From positions 1 to 64,000 of IMG/VR virus record IMGVR_UViG_3300020204_000009: DNA of 64,000 nucleotides; one strand, 5' to 3'. Positions 1-8,187 of the stretch are shown piece by piece. Under the pieces are notes generated by a model. That model was not told the DNA's origin, made no database searches, and worked only from the letters and a program-made list of their open reading frames with translations. The DNA is from a virus. Position 1 is the stretch's first letter. Each line of letters begins with the position of its first letter. The position numbers and the translations under genes were made by a program.

Positions 1-91
1 CCATCGTGGCTTGATCGACGCCCACGTCGTCGTCGTCGTCGTCAACGCCACTCAACACCGCCCAGAGTTTCTTTTGGCTGATCGTGAGCAT
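1..91 (-). CDS. Hypothetical protein, N-terminus only (cut by window edge)
   Basis: The first 30 codons of a minus-strand gene are visible, starting at the ATG complementary to 89-91 and running off the left edge. The peptide opens MLTISQKKLWAVLSG and then has a run of six aspartates encoded by a GAC repeat. The start is supported by a purine-rich AGGAGAGACC just upstream and by a leader element shared with three neighbouring genes. No function can be assigned. Confidence 0.6.
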   Translation of the reverse strand, partial: MLTISQKKLWAVLSGVDDDDDDVGVDQATM

Positions 92-160
92 TGGTCTCTC
101 CTGGTTTGGGTTTCGGTCCTGTCTCGGGATCACTCGTCCCGATACGCACCTGTGGCAGAA
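92..160 (-). promoter_or_regulatory. Leader element copy A
   Basis: Read toward the gene this leader contains CTGCCACA (complement of 151-158), then GTATCGGGACG, GTGATCCCGAG and AAACCCAAACCAGGAGAG directly before the start codon. Three other leaders in the first 1.8 kb share these blocks. CGGGA/TCCCG can form a hairpin. It may be a promoter plus ribosome-binding leader or an RNA regulatory element; the sequence alone does not decide. Confidence 0.5.
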
Positions 161-294
161 GGAAAAGGGCGGTTAACTGGCGATTCCCCGGTTAACCGGC
201 GAACAGCCGCCGCCACATCGCCGATGCACGAAGCAGAACGAGCAACCGACGAGACAATTAACCAATACACCACAGTCCGCCGAGTCCGCTGCAT
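130..294 (-). CDS. Possible small protein (54 aa)
   Basis: An open frame of 54 codons starts with MQRTRRTVVYWLIV and ends at a TGA inside leader copy A. Upstream lies ACCAGGAGAGACG, like the ribosome-binding part of the neighbouring leaders, but about 11 bases further from the ATG than in those genes. The N-terminal half has a short hydrophobic patch. No family is recognised, and the GC-rich context makes chance open frames common, so this is tentative. Confidence 0.35.
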   Translation of the reverse strand: MQRTRRTVVYWLIVSSVARSASCIGDVAAAVRRLTGESPVNRPFPSATGAYRDE

Positions 295-320
295 CGGCTG
301 GTAATCGTCTCTCCTGGTCC

Positions 321-349
321 GGGGAGGGGTGCTGGTCCCACCCCTCCCC
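321..349. terminator. Strong GC hairpin
   Basis: A perfect 11-bp stem (GGGGAGGGGTG with its complement) encloses a 7-base loop. No T-run follows on either strand. It may end transcription from either side or act as a boundary between the leftward small genes and the rightward gene at 452. Confidence 0.45.
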
Positions 350-451
350 CTCTGTTAACTATGGAGAGTCGTTTGCCACATTTGTCCTGCTCGGACATTG
401 ACTTCATCGATGTTATAAACTCGATAGCCGCCCTTTGTGGGAGTTAAAGCG

Positions 452-793
452 ATGGCAAAGCGAACGATTGAACTCGATAAGGCTGAATGGCGAGCAGCCT
501 GCATGCGTGACGCGGACAAGTGCAGCGAGCTGTCCGAGGCAATGGATATGTCACGCGAGGACGGCGACGACCCCAGCGATTGGAACGTTACAAAGTTGCT
601 GCGGACGGCGTGCGAGTGTTTGGAGTTTTTTAACAGTGGCACTGCAGCCGATGGACTGCGACGCGGCTGCAAGTCTACCATTCGCCAGCACCGCGAACTG
701 ATCGCGTTCATTCGCAAGTGGACAGCACTACTCAACGAACGCAAGCAATGGCTGCATCGCTCACCATCAATTAGCCGGGAACCAAAATGGTGA
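452..793 (+). CDS. Hypothetical protein (113 aa)
   Basis: The start MAKRTIELDK was chosen because GGGAG lies nine bases upstream; an ATG 15 bases earlier has no such site. The product is charged and mostly helical in character, with five cysteines and a C-terminal region rich in Arg and Trp. I do not recognise a family. It is the only rightward gene between two leftward groups of small GC-rich genes, so it probably has its own promoter in 360-450. Confidence 0.6.
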   Translation: MAKRTIELDKAEWRAACMRDADKCSELSEAMDMSREDGDDPSDWNVTKLLRTACECLEFFNSGTAADGLRRGCKSTIRQHRELIAFIRKWTALLNERKQWLHRSPSISREPKW

Positions 794-887
794 CGACCGC
801 AGACGGCATTTCCAGACAGGAAACACACCCGAAAGCAGCCGGGCAAGGGTTCTCCTCGTCCGGCTGCTTCGTGTGCCGTCGTCGATT

Positions 888-1229
888 TCACCAGAAATCG
901 GCTTTGTGTTCGTTCCAGTCGTCGACGGTCGCGATGATGATGGGCGTCGGGATCGGAAAGCCCTCTTTGTCGAAATCGATCAGCGGTTGCGGCTCATCGC
1001 TGAACACCGTGTCTCGTGGCACAACTCGCAGCTTGGCAACGCAGTTTTTCCATGAGTCAGGGTCTGTGAGCCAGACAGCAGCGTTTTCGTCTTCCCAGTC
1101 GTCGACGTCGGCAACGTCAATCTCGACGGCTTGTCCTTCTTGTGCTTCCGGGATGCTGTCACAGCATCCTTCAAGAAACAAATAAGCGGTGTCGCGGTCT
1201 TCAACGAGCAGTTTTCCGGCGTGTCGCAT
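888..1229 (-). CDS. Hypothetical acidic protein (113 aa)
   Basis: The product is strongly acidic, with clusters such as DVADVDDWEDEN, and no membrane segment. The start ATG follows CCAGGAGACCGCA, a good ribosome-binding site within leader copy B. It belongs to a series of short leftward genes with the same leader, presumably co-regulated. No homologous family is recognised. Confidence 0.65.
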   Translation of the reverse strand: MRHAGKLLVEDRDTAYLFLEGCCDSIPEAQEGQAVEIDVADVDDWEDENAAVWLTDPDSWKNCVAKLRVVPRDTVFSDEPQPLIDFDKEGFPIPTPIIIATVDDWNEHKADFW

Positions 1230-1291
1230 TGCGGTCTCCTGGTTTTGGTTTCGAAATCTCCCCGATTCCCTGTTGTGGCAGGGAATCGGGG
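1230..1291 (-). promoter_or_regulatory. Leader element copy B with 13-bp hairpin
   Basis: A perfect 13-bp stem at 1260-1272/1279-1291 has a six-base loop. In gene orientation the conserved CTGCCACA spans the stem/loop junction and is followed by AGGGAATCGGGG. After a spacer come AAACCAAAACCAGGAGACC and the ATG at 1229. The hairpin could terminate the upstream transcript (gene 1311-1508) as well as mark the leader of the next gene. Confidence 0.55.
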
Positions 1292-1310
1292 GGCGGTCAA
1301 ATCGGGTGCG

Positions 1311-1508
1311 TCACCATTTCATGAAGATGGTCACGAGCTTTTCATCGTTTTCGGTCAGAGCATCGGAGTCAATGTCTTCGAGATTGGTTCCCGGTGGCTC
1401 GATGACAAATCGCTCTGCACTGCCGGAGCAGCCATTCACGACGAGGACTTCCGCGTCCCCGGCTGGCGGAAGTGAGGCAAAGTGTTGTGCGGCTTCTGCG
1501 TTGGTCAT
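1311..1508 (-). CDS. Small hypothetical protein (65 aa)
   Basis: A 65-residue acidic protein beginning MTNAEAAQHFASLPP and ending FMKW. AAGGAGAAAGACCAGA precedes the ATG and is part of leader copy C. The gene lies upstream of 888-1229 in the same orientation, separated by the hairpin of copy B. No family recognised. Confidence 0.6.
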   Translation of the reverse strand: MTNAEAAQHFASLPPAGDAEVLVVNGCSGSAERFVIEPPGTNLEDIDSDALTENDEKLVTIFMKW

Positions 1509-1581
1509 TCTGGTCTTTCTCCTTGAGGTTTTCTTCGAGGATCACCCGTCCCCGATGCCCTTTTGTGGCAGGCACCGGGGG
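1509..1581 (-). promoter_or_regulatory. Leader element copy C
   Basis: In gene orientation it reads CTGCCACA (complement of 1564-1571), GGGCATCGGGGACG, GTGATCCTCGA, then AAAACCTCAAGGAG and the ATG. An imperfect stem flanks the CCACA loop (CCCCGGTGCC against GGGCATCGGGG, with one G-T pair). It shares its longest similarity with copy A. Confidence 0.5.
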
Positions 1582-1635
1582 TTCGGTCAATTCTGAACTT
1601 CGCCGCGTCTCGCGTCGGTTCTGCTCCACGCTCGG

Positions 1636-1680
<45 letters not shown>

Positions 1681-1706
1681 GGGTCGTATTAACCGGGGGT
1701 CTCCTC

Positions 1707-1759
1707 CTGCCACATCTGGGTATCGGGAAGACCATTCAAAACCGAAAGGACCAGGACCA
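1707..1759 (+). promoter_or_regulatory. Leader element copy D
   Basis: CTGCCACA at 1707-1714 is followed by TGGGTATCGGGAAG, a spacer, AAAACCGAAAGGACCAGGACCA and the ATG at 1760. It is the only copy on the plus strand, showing that the element travels with gene starts rather than with one strand. Two AnGGA motifs lie in the ribosome-binding region. Confidence 0.5.
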
Positions 1760-2227
1760 ATGATCACACGCGACTTCATCACCGCTGGCAAGGCCAGCTT
1801 CACCGTGTCGAATGGCAAAGGCGAGCGTTACACGTTCCGCGTGACCCACAAAGAGGCCAGCGGAACCTACCCCGCGACGTGGTTCGTCGCCCTCCTCACC
1901 GGACCAGATAACACCAGCGACTACACCTACATGGGCATGCTCAACCCGACCGAAGGGACGGTACGACTCACCCGCAACAGCAAGTTCGCAGAGGACAGCA
2001 CCCCGGTTCGCGTCATCCGATGGGCTTTGGGCATCGTCTGGAACAGCAAGGAATTCCCCTCCGGCTACAAGCTCCAGCACGAAGGGAAATGCGGACGATG
2101 CGGACGGATGCTCACCGTCCCAGAGTCGATCGAGAGCGGCATCGGTCCGGAATGTGCCAAACTGATGAAAGCCAAGCAACAGCGCACTCAGCGGCAACAC
2201 ACTCTGACGCCCGTTGGTGCGGAGTGA
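1760..2227 (+). CDS. DUF6011-type zinc-binding protein (155 aa)
   Basis: The C-terminal part has CGRCGRMLTVPES followed by GIGPEC, the spacing of the DUF6011 family, a short putative zinc-binding module common in phage proteins. The first 100 residues form a separate beta-rich domain (GERYTFRVTH, TSDYTYMGML). The start MITRDF is preceded by AGGACCAGGACCA; a longer open frame upstream is low-complexity and has no site. The role is unknown. A strong hairpin follows the stop codon. Confidence 0.75.
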   Translation: MITRDFITAGKASFTVSNGKGERYTFRVTHKEASGTYPATWFVALLTGPDNTSDYTYMGMLNPTEGTVRLTRNSKFAEDSTPVRVIRWALGIVWNSKEFPSGYKLQHEGKCGRCGRMLTVPESIESGIGPECAKLMKAKQQRTQRQHTLTPVGAE

Positions 2228-2239
2228 CAACCCTCACGG

Positions 2240-2264
2240 GGCGGTTGGGGTTAACCCAACCGCC
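2240..2264 (+). terminator. Hairpin terminator after the DUF6011 gene
   Basis: GGCGGTTGGG and its exact complement form a 10-bp stem around GTTAA, 12 bases after the stop. No T-run follows. It sits just before the change from GC-rich to AT-rich sequence. Confidence 0.6.
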
Positions 2265-2330
2265 TGGATGGCCATCTCGGACGAGGCGAAAGCCCACTAC
2301 CGCAACCAACGCGAAATTTCACATATTTCT

Positions 2331-4001
2331 TTATAAATAGCTGTGGATTTTTATTTCAATGTCAAATTCTCGTAATATACTAAAAAAACTCTTAGAAATA
2401 AATTCAAAATTAATATTGATCTCATCTTCAATCCACTCAGCAATTCGATCGGCTGGCAATTTGCTAGGTCCATAACGAATGCTCGAAATATCTTTCATTT
2501 TGTCCCAATCAAAATAATGATTTGGTACTAACTGTCGAATTAATTTTATTGATTTACTAAGATCCTCAATCCAAATTATTCTATATTCAGAATCAGGTAA
2601 TCGTTTTAAATCTCTTAAAACATATCTTAAAGTATTAACAATTTCCCAAACATGCATTTCAATAGGAGACATATCACAATTTGGACAAATTCTATAATGA
2701 TTCTGCTCATAAGAACCGTCACCAAAATCTCGATGTAATGTATAAGCACTAAGTTGATAATGCACTGGAAATTTATGCAATTGATTACCCCAGCATGAAA
2801 AATTACGAAGTCTTGATCTAATCAAATCAAATGGATTTCGTAACAATAAAACAAATTTGGAATTCCTAACTTTTTCCTTAATTTCTGGGACAAAAAAGCT
2901 TAATCTATGATTAACCTCACAAATAAATTGAACATCTAATCTATTATAGATATCACAACATGCTTCAATAAACCCATCAGACGATTCACCCAACCATTTA
3001 GCTAAAGCTGCTTTTGACATCCCATGACTATACTCATGTCTTACCCAACAACTATGCCTACACGAATTCCGAAATATCTCCGCAAGAGTGTGTGTACCAG
3101 CTCTTTCTAAACCTACTCCAAAAATATGTGCTGGTTCATCATTTTTATGAACATTATGTCTAAATTGTTTTGCTGGTTGACTATCGACTTTTGTTAAATG
3201 CGACAACTTTGGCAGACCGGCAAAATGTGCGATAACCACACCTTGATTATCATAGGCTACTTGATCAATTGTATCTCCGCCCATGCTTTTTGGTCCATAT
3301 GGCCACCTATATTGTTTATACGCATCATACGCATTTCGTTTGGGATTATGGTTCCATTGTGGTTTTTTTATAATCTTATTCAATATATCTAGATCTCGCA
3401 TAGCCCACAACAAAGCACCTTGATCATATAATTTCACTTTTTCTCTTAAATCTGACCTATTCGATATTATTTCAACTTTATATTTCCACATATCAACAAT
3501 AAACTTATCACGTGGTAACATCATACCAACTACGCCAGAATTTAATGATAATTCATTTTCTTCTTTAGTAAATTCTCTATGTGGTATAAATTCAGCATAA
3601 AGAGATTCATCATTCAAGCATGTTTCTGGCGCAAAATAATCTCTAACCACAAAGAAATCGTCAACTATTTTTTCGAGCATTGGGTGCGGATCGCCAACTA
3701 TCACTATATCAGAATCTAACCATAAAATCACGTTAGCATTAAAATGATCTGCAGCCATCTGTATCAAATTAGGCTTATACCATTGTACCCACCTATTTCC
3801 GAATTTTTCGGCAATGGCTTTTTGCTCATCGCTAGGTATATGAAAGATTAATATATCTTGTGGTAATTGCGGTTCAGCGTCGAATCCCAATGGTATTGCT
3901 ATAAGCTTCACACTACTGAATCTTCGGATAGATTTATATAGCAAAGTAAAATCAGTGATAAAATCCGGTGTAAATGCTGTAATTATAGCTAAATGGTTCA
4001 T
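2331..4001 (-). CDS. Glycosyltransferase-sulfotransferase fusion (556 aa)
   Basis: Residues 1-275 resemble a GT-A glycosyltransferase of the GT8/nucleotide-diphospho-sugar type, with the metal-binding DSD in WLDSDIV at 96-98. Residues 292-556 resemble a sulfotransferase. The phosphosulfate-binding loop is FGVGLERAGTHTL (294-306) and the nucleotide-binding strand is FVLLLRNPFDLIRSR (383-397). It would transfer a sugar and then sulfate, using PAPS, onto a glycan. Its ATG overlaps the stop of the upstream methyltransferase (ATGA), so the two are probably co-translated. Joining both activities in one phage protein is unusual. The domain calls rest on motifs only. Confidence 0.7.
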   Translation of the reverse strand: MNHLAIITAFTPDFITDFTLLYKSIRRFSSVKLIAIPLGFDAEPQLPQDILIFHIPSDEQKAIAEKFGNRWVQWYKPNLIQMAADHFNANVILWLDSDIVIVGDPHPMLEKIVDDFFVVRDYFAPETCLNDESLYAEFIPHREFTKEENELSLNSGVVGMMLPRDKFIVDMWKYKVEIISNRSDLREKVKLYDQGALLWAMRDLDILNKIIKKPQWNHNPKRNAYDAYKQYRWPYGPKSMGGDTIDQVAYDNQGVVIAHFAGLPKLSHLTKVDSQPAKQFRHNVHKNDEPAHIFGVGLERAGTHTLAEIFRNSCRHSCWVRHEYSHGMSKAALAKWLGESSDGFIEACCDIYNRLDVQFICEVNHRLSFFVPEIKEKVRNSKFVLLLRNPFDLIRSRLRNFSCWGNQLHKFPVHYQLSAYTLHRDFGDGSYEQNHYRICPNCDMSPIEMHVWEIVNTLRYVLRDLKRLPDSEYRIIWIEDLSKSIKLIRQLVPNHYFDWDKMKDISSIRYGPSKLPADRIAEWIEDEININFEFISKSFFSILREFDIEIKIHSYL

Positions 4002-4810
4002 TGCCAGCCTCCCTTTCTGGCGATGATAATATCGTGCCCAGTTAGTGCCAGTTTAGAATCACACCATTGACCATATCGAATTGGCTCCTTTATCATCAAC
4101 GAACTACGGATGAAAACTCGTCGTAATGCCTGTTCTGGCAGTGCGACATTCAGTAACGGTCGGTCTTCATATTCAAACCAACCGTCATCGTGATGATATT
4201 GAAATCGAAATGGTCGTTTGGCCTTTCCAGATTCAAGAAATGTCATAGATTGTTGGTTTAATAGAACGAATGTGCCAAAGAAGATTCCTTTAGGTCTCAA
4301 TATTCTCGATACTTGCCTAATATATTGTGCGGCCCATTTGAATTGGAAATGATTGAACAATCCTAACGCAACAACCAAATCAAATTGGCGATTGGCATAC
4401 GGAAGTTCGACCGTTACCGGGTCAATTACGCCAGATGGGTTGAATTCATCATGTTGAACGTCAAATTGGTCGAATGTAAATGATTTTGGATATGTTTCTC
4501 GACAATAATCAATGTAACCTTTATTATTGTCAAGGCCGGTGTATCGACCCTTATCAAGAAAGTCGATTAACTGTTTGGCTAGTCGCCCGGTTCCGCAACC
4601 GATATCGAGAATTTTAGAGCCAGAATGAAGACCGGCATGCTCGATCAGCAGACGATGATATTGCTTCCCAATAACATCAAAAACTGGATTATAAGGATTT
4701 ATCCCGCCAAGAGGCTTGGTATTAGACGAGTCGAATTTTAGTTCGCCCAGCCGAACTGCTGGCGGTTGGCCTACAACCGCTGTTGCTTCCTTGATCGGAT
4801 TGTCTTCCAT
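3998..4810 (-). CDS. Class I SAM-dependent methyltransferase (270 aa)
   Basis: Motif I is ILDIGCGTGRLAKQL (67-81), followed by YTGLDNN (acidic motif II) and the ELPYANRQFDLVVALG region, as in small-molecule methyltransferases. The acceptor is unknown. Overlap with the glycosyltransferase-sulfotransferase suggests a sugar or glycan-linked substrate. It overlaps the preceding gene by 40 bases. Confidence 0.75.
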   Translation of the reverse strand: MEDNPIKEATAVVGQPPAVRLGELKFDSSNTKPLGGINPYNPVFDVIGKQYHRLLIEHAGLHSGSKILDIGCGTGRLAKQLIDFLDKGRYTGLDNNKGYIDYCRETYPKSFTFDQFDVQHDEFNPSGVIDPVTVELPYANRQFDLVVALGLFNHFQFKWAAQYIRQVSRILRPKGIFFGTFVLLNQQSMTFLESGKAKRPFRFQYHHDDGWFEYEDRPLLNVALPEQALRRVFIRSSLMIKEPIRYGQWCDSKLALTGHDIIIARKGGWQ

Positions 4811-5115
4811 TCGCCTTCTCGCAATTCACGGATTTCAAGGGATGCAGAATGTGAAGCCATTTCCTGATCAAAGCGTTTTTGCATATCCGACAATGAGCCT
4901 TCAACTAGCTTCTTGCCAGAAACAAATAATGCCGCTGATCGTTCTGCGTCGGTCTTAATAGGAGGGTCGAGACGAATGGTGTCCAAAGTTTTTAGAATCA
5001 AGTCATTGTCCGCATACGCTGGAACAATCGATCCGGTGGCTAATCCCCTGACTTGAAACAAAAACTTATCTCGCAAGAGATCATTTTCAAATGTAAATAG
5101 AATGGTCTTCGGCAT
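4771..5115 (-). CDS. Hypothetical protein (114 aa)
   Basis: The product begins MPKTILFTFENDLLRDKFLF and is rich in charged residues without membrane segments. AAGGAGCTTATA precedes the ATG. It is the first gene of a leftward three-gene unit with the methyltransferase and the fusion enzyme. Its stop is a TAG inside the next gene, showing that TAG works as a normal stop here. No family recognised. Confidence 0.65.
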   Translation of the reverse strand: MPKTILFTFENDLLRDKFLFQVRGLATGSIVPAYADNDLILKTLDTIRLDPPIKTDAERSAALFVSGKKLVEGSLSDMQKRFDQEMASHSASLEIRELREGEWKTIRSRKQQRL

Positions 5116-5159
5116 TATAAGCTCCTTGTTGAGACGAATGTATCTACTGAAGGAAGAAT

Positions 5160-5537
5160 ATGAAGCAACAACAAGTCAATAAGAAAAGTGCTAAGCCTGG
5201 CCCTCAAATTATTGATAATCGACAAAGGGCCATTCCAGAAATTCAAATTGACCCCTCTGTAGCCAATCTGCCCCTTAGAGCCGTGTTCTATGTCGAAGTC
5301 GGCGACATGGAAACATTGCGGATTCAGTTGTTGGTTAAGGAGATTAACAGACAATACACCGGAGCACGCGGAGGCGTTCATTACGTTGTACCAATTAGAC
5401 ACGGCAAGATTGGTACGGATATTGTATTTGAACAAGAATTCCTTGATGTCGTAAATAAAATGTGCGAAGTCAAGGATGGGCAAATTGTTCTCAAGGATGG
5501 TGCCACCGAAGTGAACGTCGTTCGTGAAACGATCTAA
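5160..5537 (+). CDS. Hypothetical protein (125 aa)
   Basis: The start is supported by GAAGGAAGA before ATG. After a basic N-terminus (MKQQQVNKKSAKPGP), residues 30-125 look like a compact alpha/beta domain. It is followed 11 bases later by the next gene, forming a short rightward pair of unknown role. An antisense open frame of similar length lacks a good site and is taken as a shadow. Confidence 0.65.
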   Translation: MKQQQVNKKSAKPGPQIIDNRQRAIPEIQIDPSVANLPLRAVFYVEVGDMETLRIQLLVKEINRQYTGARGGVHYVVPIRHGKIGTDIVFEQEFLDVVNKMCEVKDGQIVLKDGATEVNVVRETI

Positions 5538-5548
5538 TTGGGGATCAC

Positions 5549-5869
5549 ATGGCAAAAAGCAACATTAGCACAGGTATTGAACAATTGGTAGGTGCTCGTT
5601 CCACACCCAGCGAAAAGCAGATAGAACAACATGAACGTGCTTGGAGAGATATACGAAATAAGCTCGATTCTATGTTGATCGGCACCAATGTCATCAAAGG
5701 TGACACAGTGCGAAAGCAATGCCAAGAATTAGACAGCCTCGACCAAGAAGGCAGATACAATCATATCGTCGCCCGCTGGGGAAAGCAGTACGCCGAACGT
5801 TCCCGGCCTTTGCTGCATCAGCTTGACTCTGTAGAGCGAGAAATTGCCAGATTTAAGTCTGAAGACTAG
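5549..5869 (+). CDS. Hypothetical charged helical protein (106 aa)
   Basis: The protein is hydrophilic and helix-rich with heptad-like Leu/Ile spacing toward the C-terminus (LLHQLDSVEREIARF). The ATG is preceded by TTGGGGATCACA, a moderate site. It converges with the deaminase-like gene, overlapping its 3' end by 17 bases. No family recognised. Confidence 0.6.
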   Translation: MAKSNISTGIEQLVGARSTPSEKQIEQHERAWRDIRNKLDSMLIGTNVIKGDTVRKQCQELDSLDQEGRYNHIVARWGKQYAERSRPLLHQLDSVEREIARFKSED

Positions 5870-6833
5870 GCGGGATCTCTAAAGATTGCCGTTTTAATGC
5901 ATTGATAGTATTATCATATGCAATCTGCCGCATAAATTCACATTGCCATTCGGTAATCCCGAATGATTTGGCATATTCAAATTCTTTAGCCAGCGTAGTT
6001 CCACATTGAACCGGATCGTCGCTACCCAATGTAGTTCGTAATCCGGCTTGCAACATTTTAGTAATTGGATGAAATGCTGGATGCGGCCAGACGCCTGTTA
6101 CATAATTACTGGTCAACGATAGATCAAATGTAATTCCTCGCTCGATTGCAGCTTGGACAAATTCCGGATAATCAACAATCTTGATGCCATGGGCAATATT
6201 TGATACCCCTAACTCCATTATCGAATGGAAAATATTCGCTGCTGATTGTGATTCGCCAACATGTGCTCGTGTGATTTTTCCGGCAGCATGCCAATCATGA
6301 AATAACGGCTTATAAAACTTACTATCGAAGTAAGCCTCATCCCCTACAAGATCGATTCCCAATAAACATTCAGCTACTTCAGCGTTCTCGATGAGTTTAG
6401 CGTATTGCTTTTGGCTAGCCCGCGTGCTTTCGTATTTGATGGACAGAATTAGTCCAACACCACCGGGTCGATGGCGTTCGAATGATTCGTGAATAAAATG
6501 GATGGCTTGATGTTTATGCCATCCTATGTTCATGTACTTGTTAATCGAGAAATCGATCCAAGCATAACCAACGCCTTGTGCGTCGAGAAATCTACAGACG
6601 GCTGCGATGGACTGATCGATTAATGCCTCAGTCCATCGCAGTTCATCCAAAATCCTGAATTTATCGAGAAACCGGTGAAAATCACGCGGTTCTCCATCAG
6701 TGAACATCATCTGACTGCATACATCCTCATAGGATTCTGCCAAATGTTTCAAATTGAGATCTTGAATCACTTGCCAGACAAATTCTGGTGGGATACAACC
6801 GCCAAGATGTAAATGAGGATCTATAACAACCAC
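5853..6833 (-). CDS. Adenosine deaminase-like amidohydrolase (326 aa)
   Basis: Metal-binding DPHLHLGG (5-12), RAHVGES (189-195), NIAHGIKI (212-219) and the catalytic GSDDP (270-274) match the adenosine/AMP deaminase family. SLTSNYVTG (239-247) matches the family's substrate-side strand. Length is near the usual 330-350. It probably deaminates an adenine nucleoside or nucleotide, or a modified form. In a phage this would act on the purine pool together with the PurA/PurZ-type enzyme at 41-42 kb. The substrate cannot be told from sequence. Confidence 0.75.
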   Translation of the reverse strand: MVVIDPHLHLGGCIPPEFVWQVIQDLNLKHLAESYEDVCSQMMFTDGEPRDFHRFLDKFRILDELRWTEALIDQSIAAVCRFLDAQGVGYAWIDFSINKYMNIGWHKHQAIHFIHESFERHRPGGVGLILSIKYESTRASQKQYAKLIENAEVAECLLGIDLVGDEAYFDSKFYKPLFHDWHAAGKITRAHVGESQSAANIFHSIMELGVSNIAHGIKIVDYPEFVQAAIERGITFDLSLTSNYVTGVWPHPAFHPITKMLQAGLRTTLGSDDPVQCGTTLAKEFEYAKSFGITEWQCEFMRQIAYDNTINALKRQSLEIPPSLQT

Positions 6834-6887
6834 TGATTAATTCCTAAAGAATTGTTACGTCCAATAACTCGGTAATGCCGTTATCTT

Positions 6888-7199
6888 CTATGTTTCGGTA
6901 CTGGGAAAATCAGCAAACCACTTCGCTATCCGTTCTGCCCACGATTGCAGTTCTTCTTTACGAATCACGTAATCGAGTGGGATTGAGTACGCAACTAACC
7001 CGTCTTTACCCAGACCAAGATCACACACAATACCATCGATAGGACCCGTTGGGCTTTGGAGAATCTTTCTCCCGATAGTGATAACTGTGCTTTTGATAAA
7101 TGGCTCAGGCGGTGAAACATCCAAATATTCAAGCACAATCCAAAATGGAACATAAACCGTTGTGCCGGGGGTGATATCAGTTAAAATCATAGAATTCAT
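6888..7199 (-). CDS. Hypothetical protein (103 aa)
   Basis: The gene overlaps the end of the Rrf2-like gene by 23 bases, so translation is probably coupled. The ATG at 7199 is used; another ATG three codons on is possible. The product has an N-terminal beta-rich stretch and a C-terminal helix with two tryptophans. No family recognised. Confidence 0.6.
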   Translation of the reverse strand: MNSMILTDITPGTTVYVPFWIVLEYLDVSPPEPFIKSTVITIGRKILQSPTGPIDGIVCDLGLGKDGLVAYSIPLDYVIRKEELQSWAERIAKWFADFPSTET

Positions 7200-7530
7200 C
7201 AACGCTTGTTAGCGATACAGCCGCTTTTAGTTGTTGGCAGACCTTATGTAAAGGGCTGTCCGGTGTTGGCATCGTGCAGATCTCCAATACTTCGCTAACC
7301 ATGATTTCGTTCGCTTGCCGATTTAGGCGGTATCCACCGCCAGATGACTGTAATAAGCAAACTTTAACCATACGTGGGAGGATTTTTTGGACGTAGCTTA
7401 CCGTGGCCTGAATTCTATTATCTGCTTGGATAAGGTTTGCAATTTCCTTTGAATCATATCTGCCCGGATTGCGATGGAGAACTCGCAATATCTCGAAAAC
7501 ATATTCTAGGCCACGCCATTCAGCTAACAT
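7177..7530 (-). CDS. Rrf2-like winged-helix regulator (117 aa)
   Basis: Residues 20-70 fit the Rrf2 winged helix: DSKEIANLIQ, a recognition helix VSYVQKILPRMVKVCLL, then the wing QSSGGGYRLNR. Rrf2 proteins such as IscR and NsrR sense an Fe-S cluster through three cysteines in the C-terminal part. Here only scattered cysteines (ICTM, KVCQQ) are seen, so cluster binding is doubtful. GATAAATA lies 18 bases upstream of the ATG. It may regulate its own operon or host genes. Confidence 0.65.
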   Translation of the reverse strand: MLAEWRGLEYVFEILRVLHRNPGRYDSKEIANLIQADNRIQATVSYVQKILPRMVKVCLLQSSGGGYRLNRQANEIMVSEVLEICTMPTPDSPLHKVCQQLKAAVSLTSVDEFYDFN

Positions 7531-7610
7531 ATATTACTCCGATGTTCATATTTATCGATGGAAATGATTTTATGGCATTAAAATAACGTGGAAAGCACAA
7601 CGGAAACAAT

Positions 7611-8135
7611 ATGCATCACTCAGCTTATGTAAATTGCGAAAAATTTGTTAATAAGTATTGCCATTGTTTAGTAGGTAAAAAAGTTCTAGATGTCGGATCT
7701 TATAATGTCAATGGAACTCTTAAACCACTATTCGAAACCTCAGAATACATAGGTTTAGATGTAGCTCCTGGGCCAAATGTTGATATACTCTTACGAGCAC
7801 ACAAAATACCATTCACAGATAATTATTTTGACATAGTAATCTCATCATCTTGCTTTGAACATGATGATATGTTTTGGGAGACGTTTTTAGAAATGTGTAG
7901 GGTTACTAAGCCCGATGGATTGATATACATACAAGTACCATCAAACGGACCATACCATGGTTACCCGGTTGATAATTGGAGGTTTTACCTCGACAGTTGG
8001 AAAGCTTTAGAAAAATGGGGCAGACATAAAACATATGATATTACCCTAATTGAACATTATATCGATGCTACTACGTGTGAATTTTGGAATGATTCTATCG
8101 GGATTTATAGAAAGAATTCAGCACCGTTCATTTAA
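7611..8135 (+). CDS. SAM-dependent methyltransferase, short (174 aa)
   Basis: VGKKVLDVGSYNVNGTLK is a variant motif I, followed by YIGLDVAPGPNVD and the post-motif DIVISSSCFEHDD and LIYIQVPSNG segments of the Methyltransf_11 type. It is shorter than the enzyme at 3998-4810. It stands alone on the plus strand and is very AT-rich compared with the DNA after it. The substrate is unknown; glycan or secondary-metabolite methylation is likely from context. Confidence 0.7.
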   Translation: MHHSAYVNCEKFVNKYCHCLVGKKVLDVGSYNVNGTLKPLFETSEYIGLDVAPGPNVDILLRAHKIPFTDNYFDIVISSSCFEHDDMFWETFLEMCRVTKPDGLIYIQVPSNGPYHGYPVDNWRFYLDSWKALEKWGRHKTYDITLIEHYIDATTCEFWNDSIGIYRKNSAPFI

Positions 8136-8160
8136 CCCCCACCCCTCCCGCCACACTCAA

Positions 8161-8187
8161 TCGCCGGGCCAACTGAGACCCCGGCGA
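8161..8187 (+). terminator. Hairpin after the methyltransferase gene
   Basis: TCGCCGGG and CCCGGCGA form an 8-bp stem with an 11-base loop, 25 bases after the stop. Further on, 8230-8275 has runs of C followed by runs of G that could fold into another stem. Base composition shifts to GC-rich here. Confidence 0.5.
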
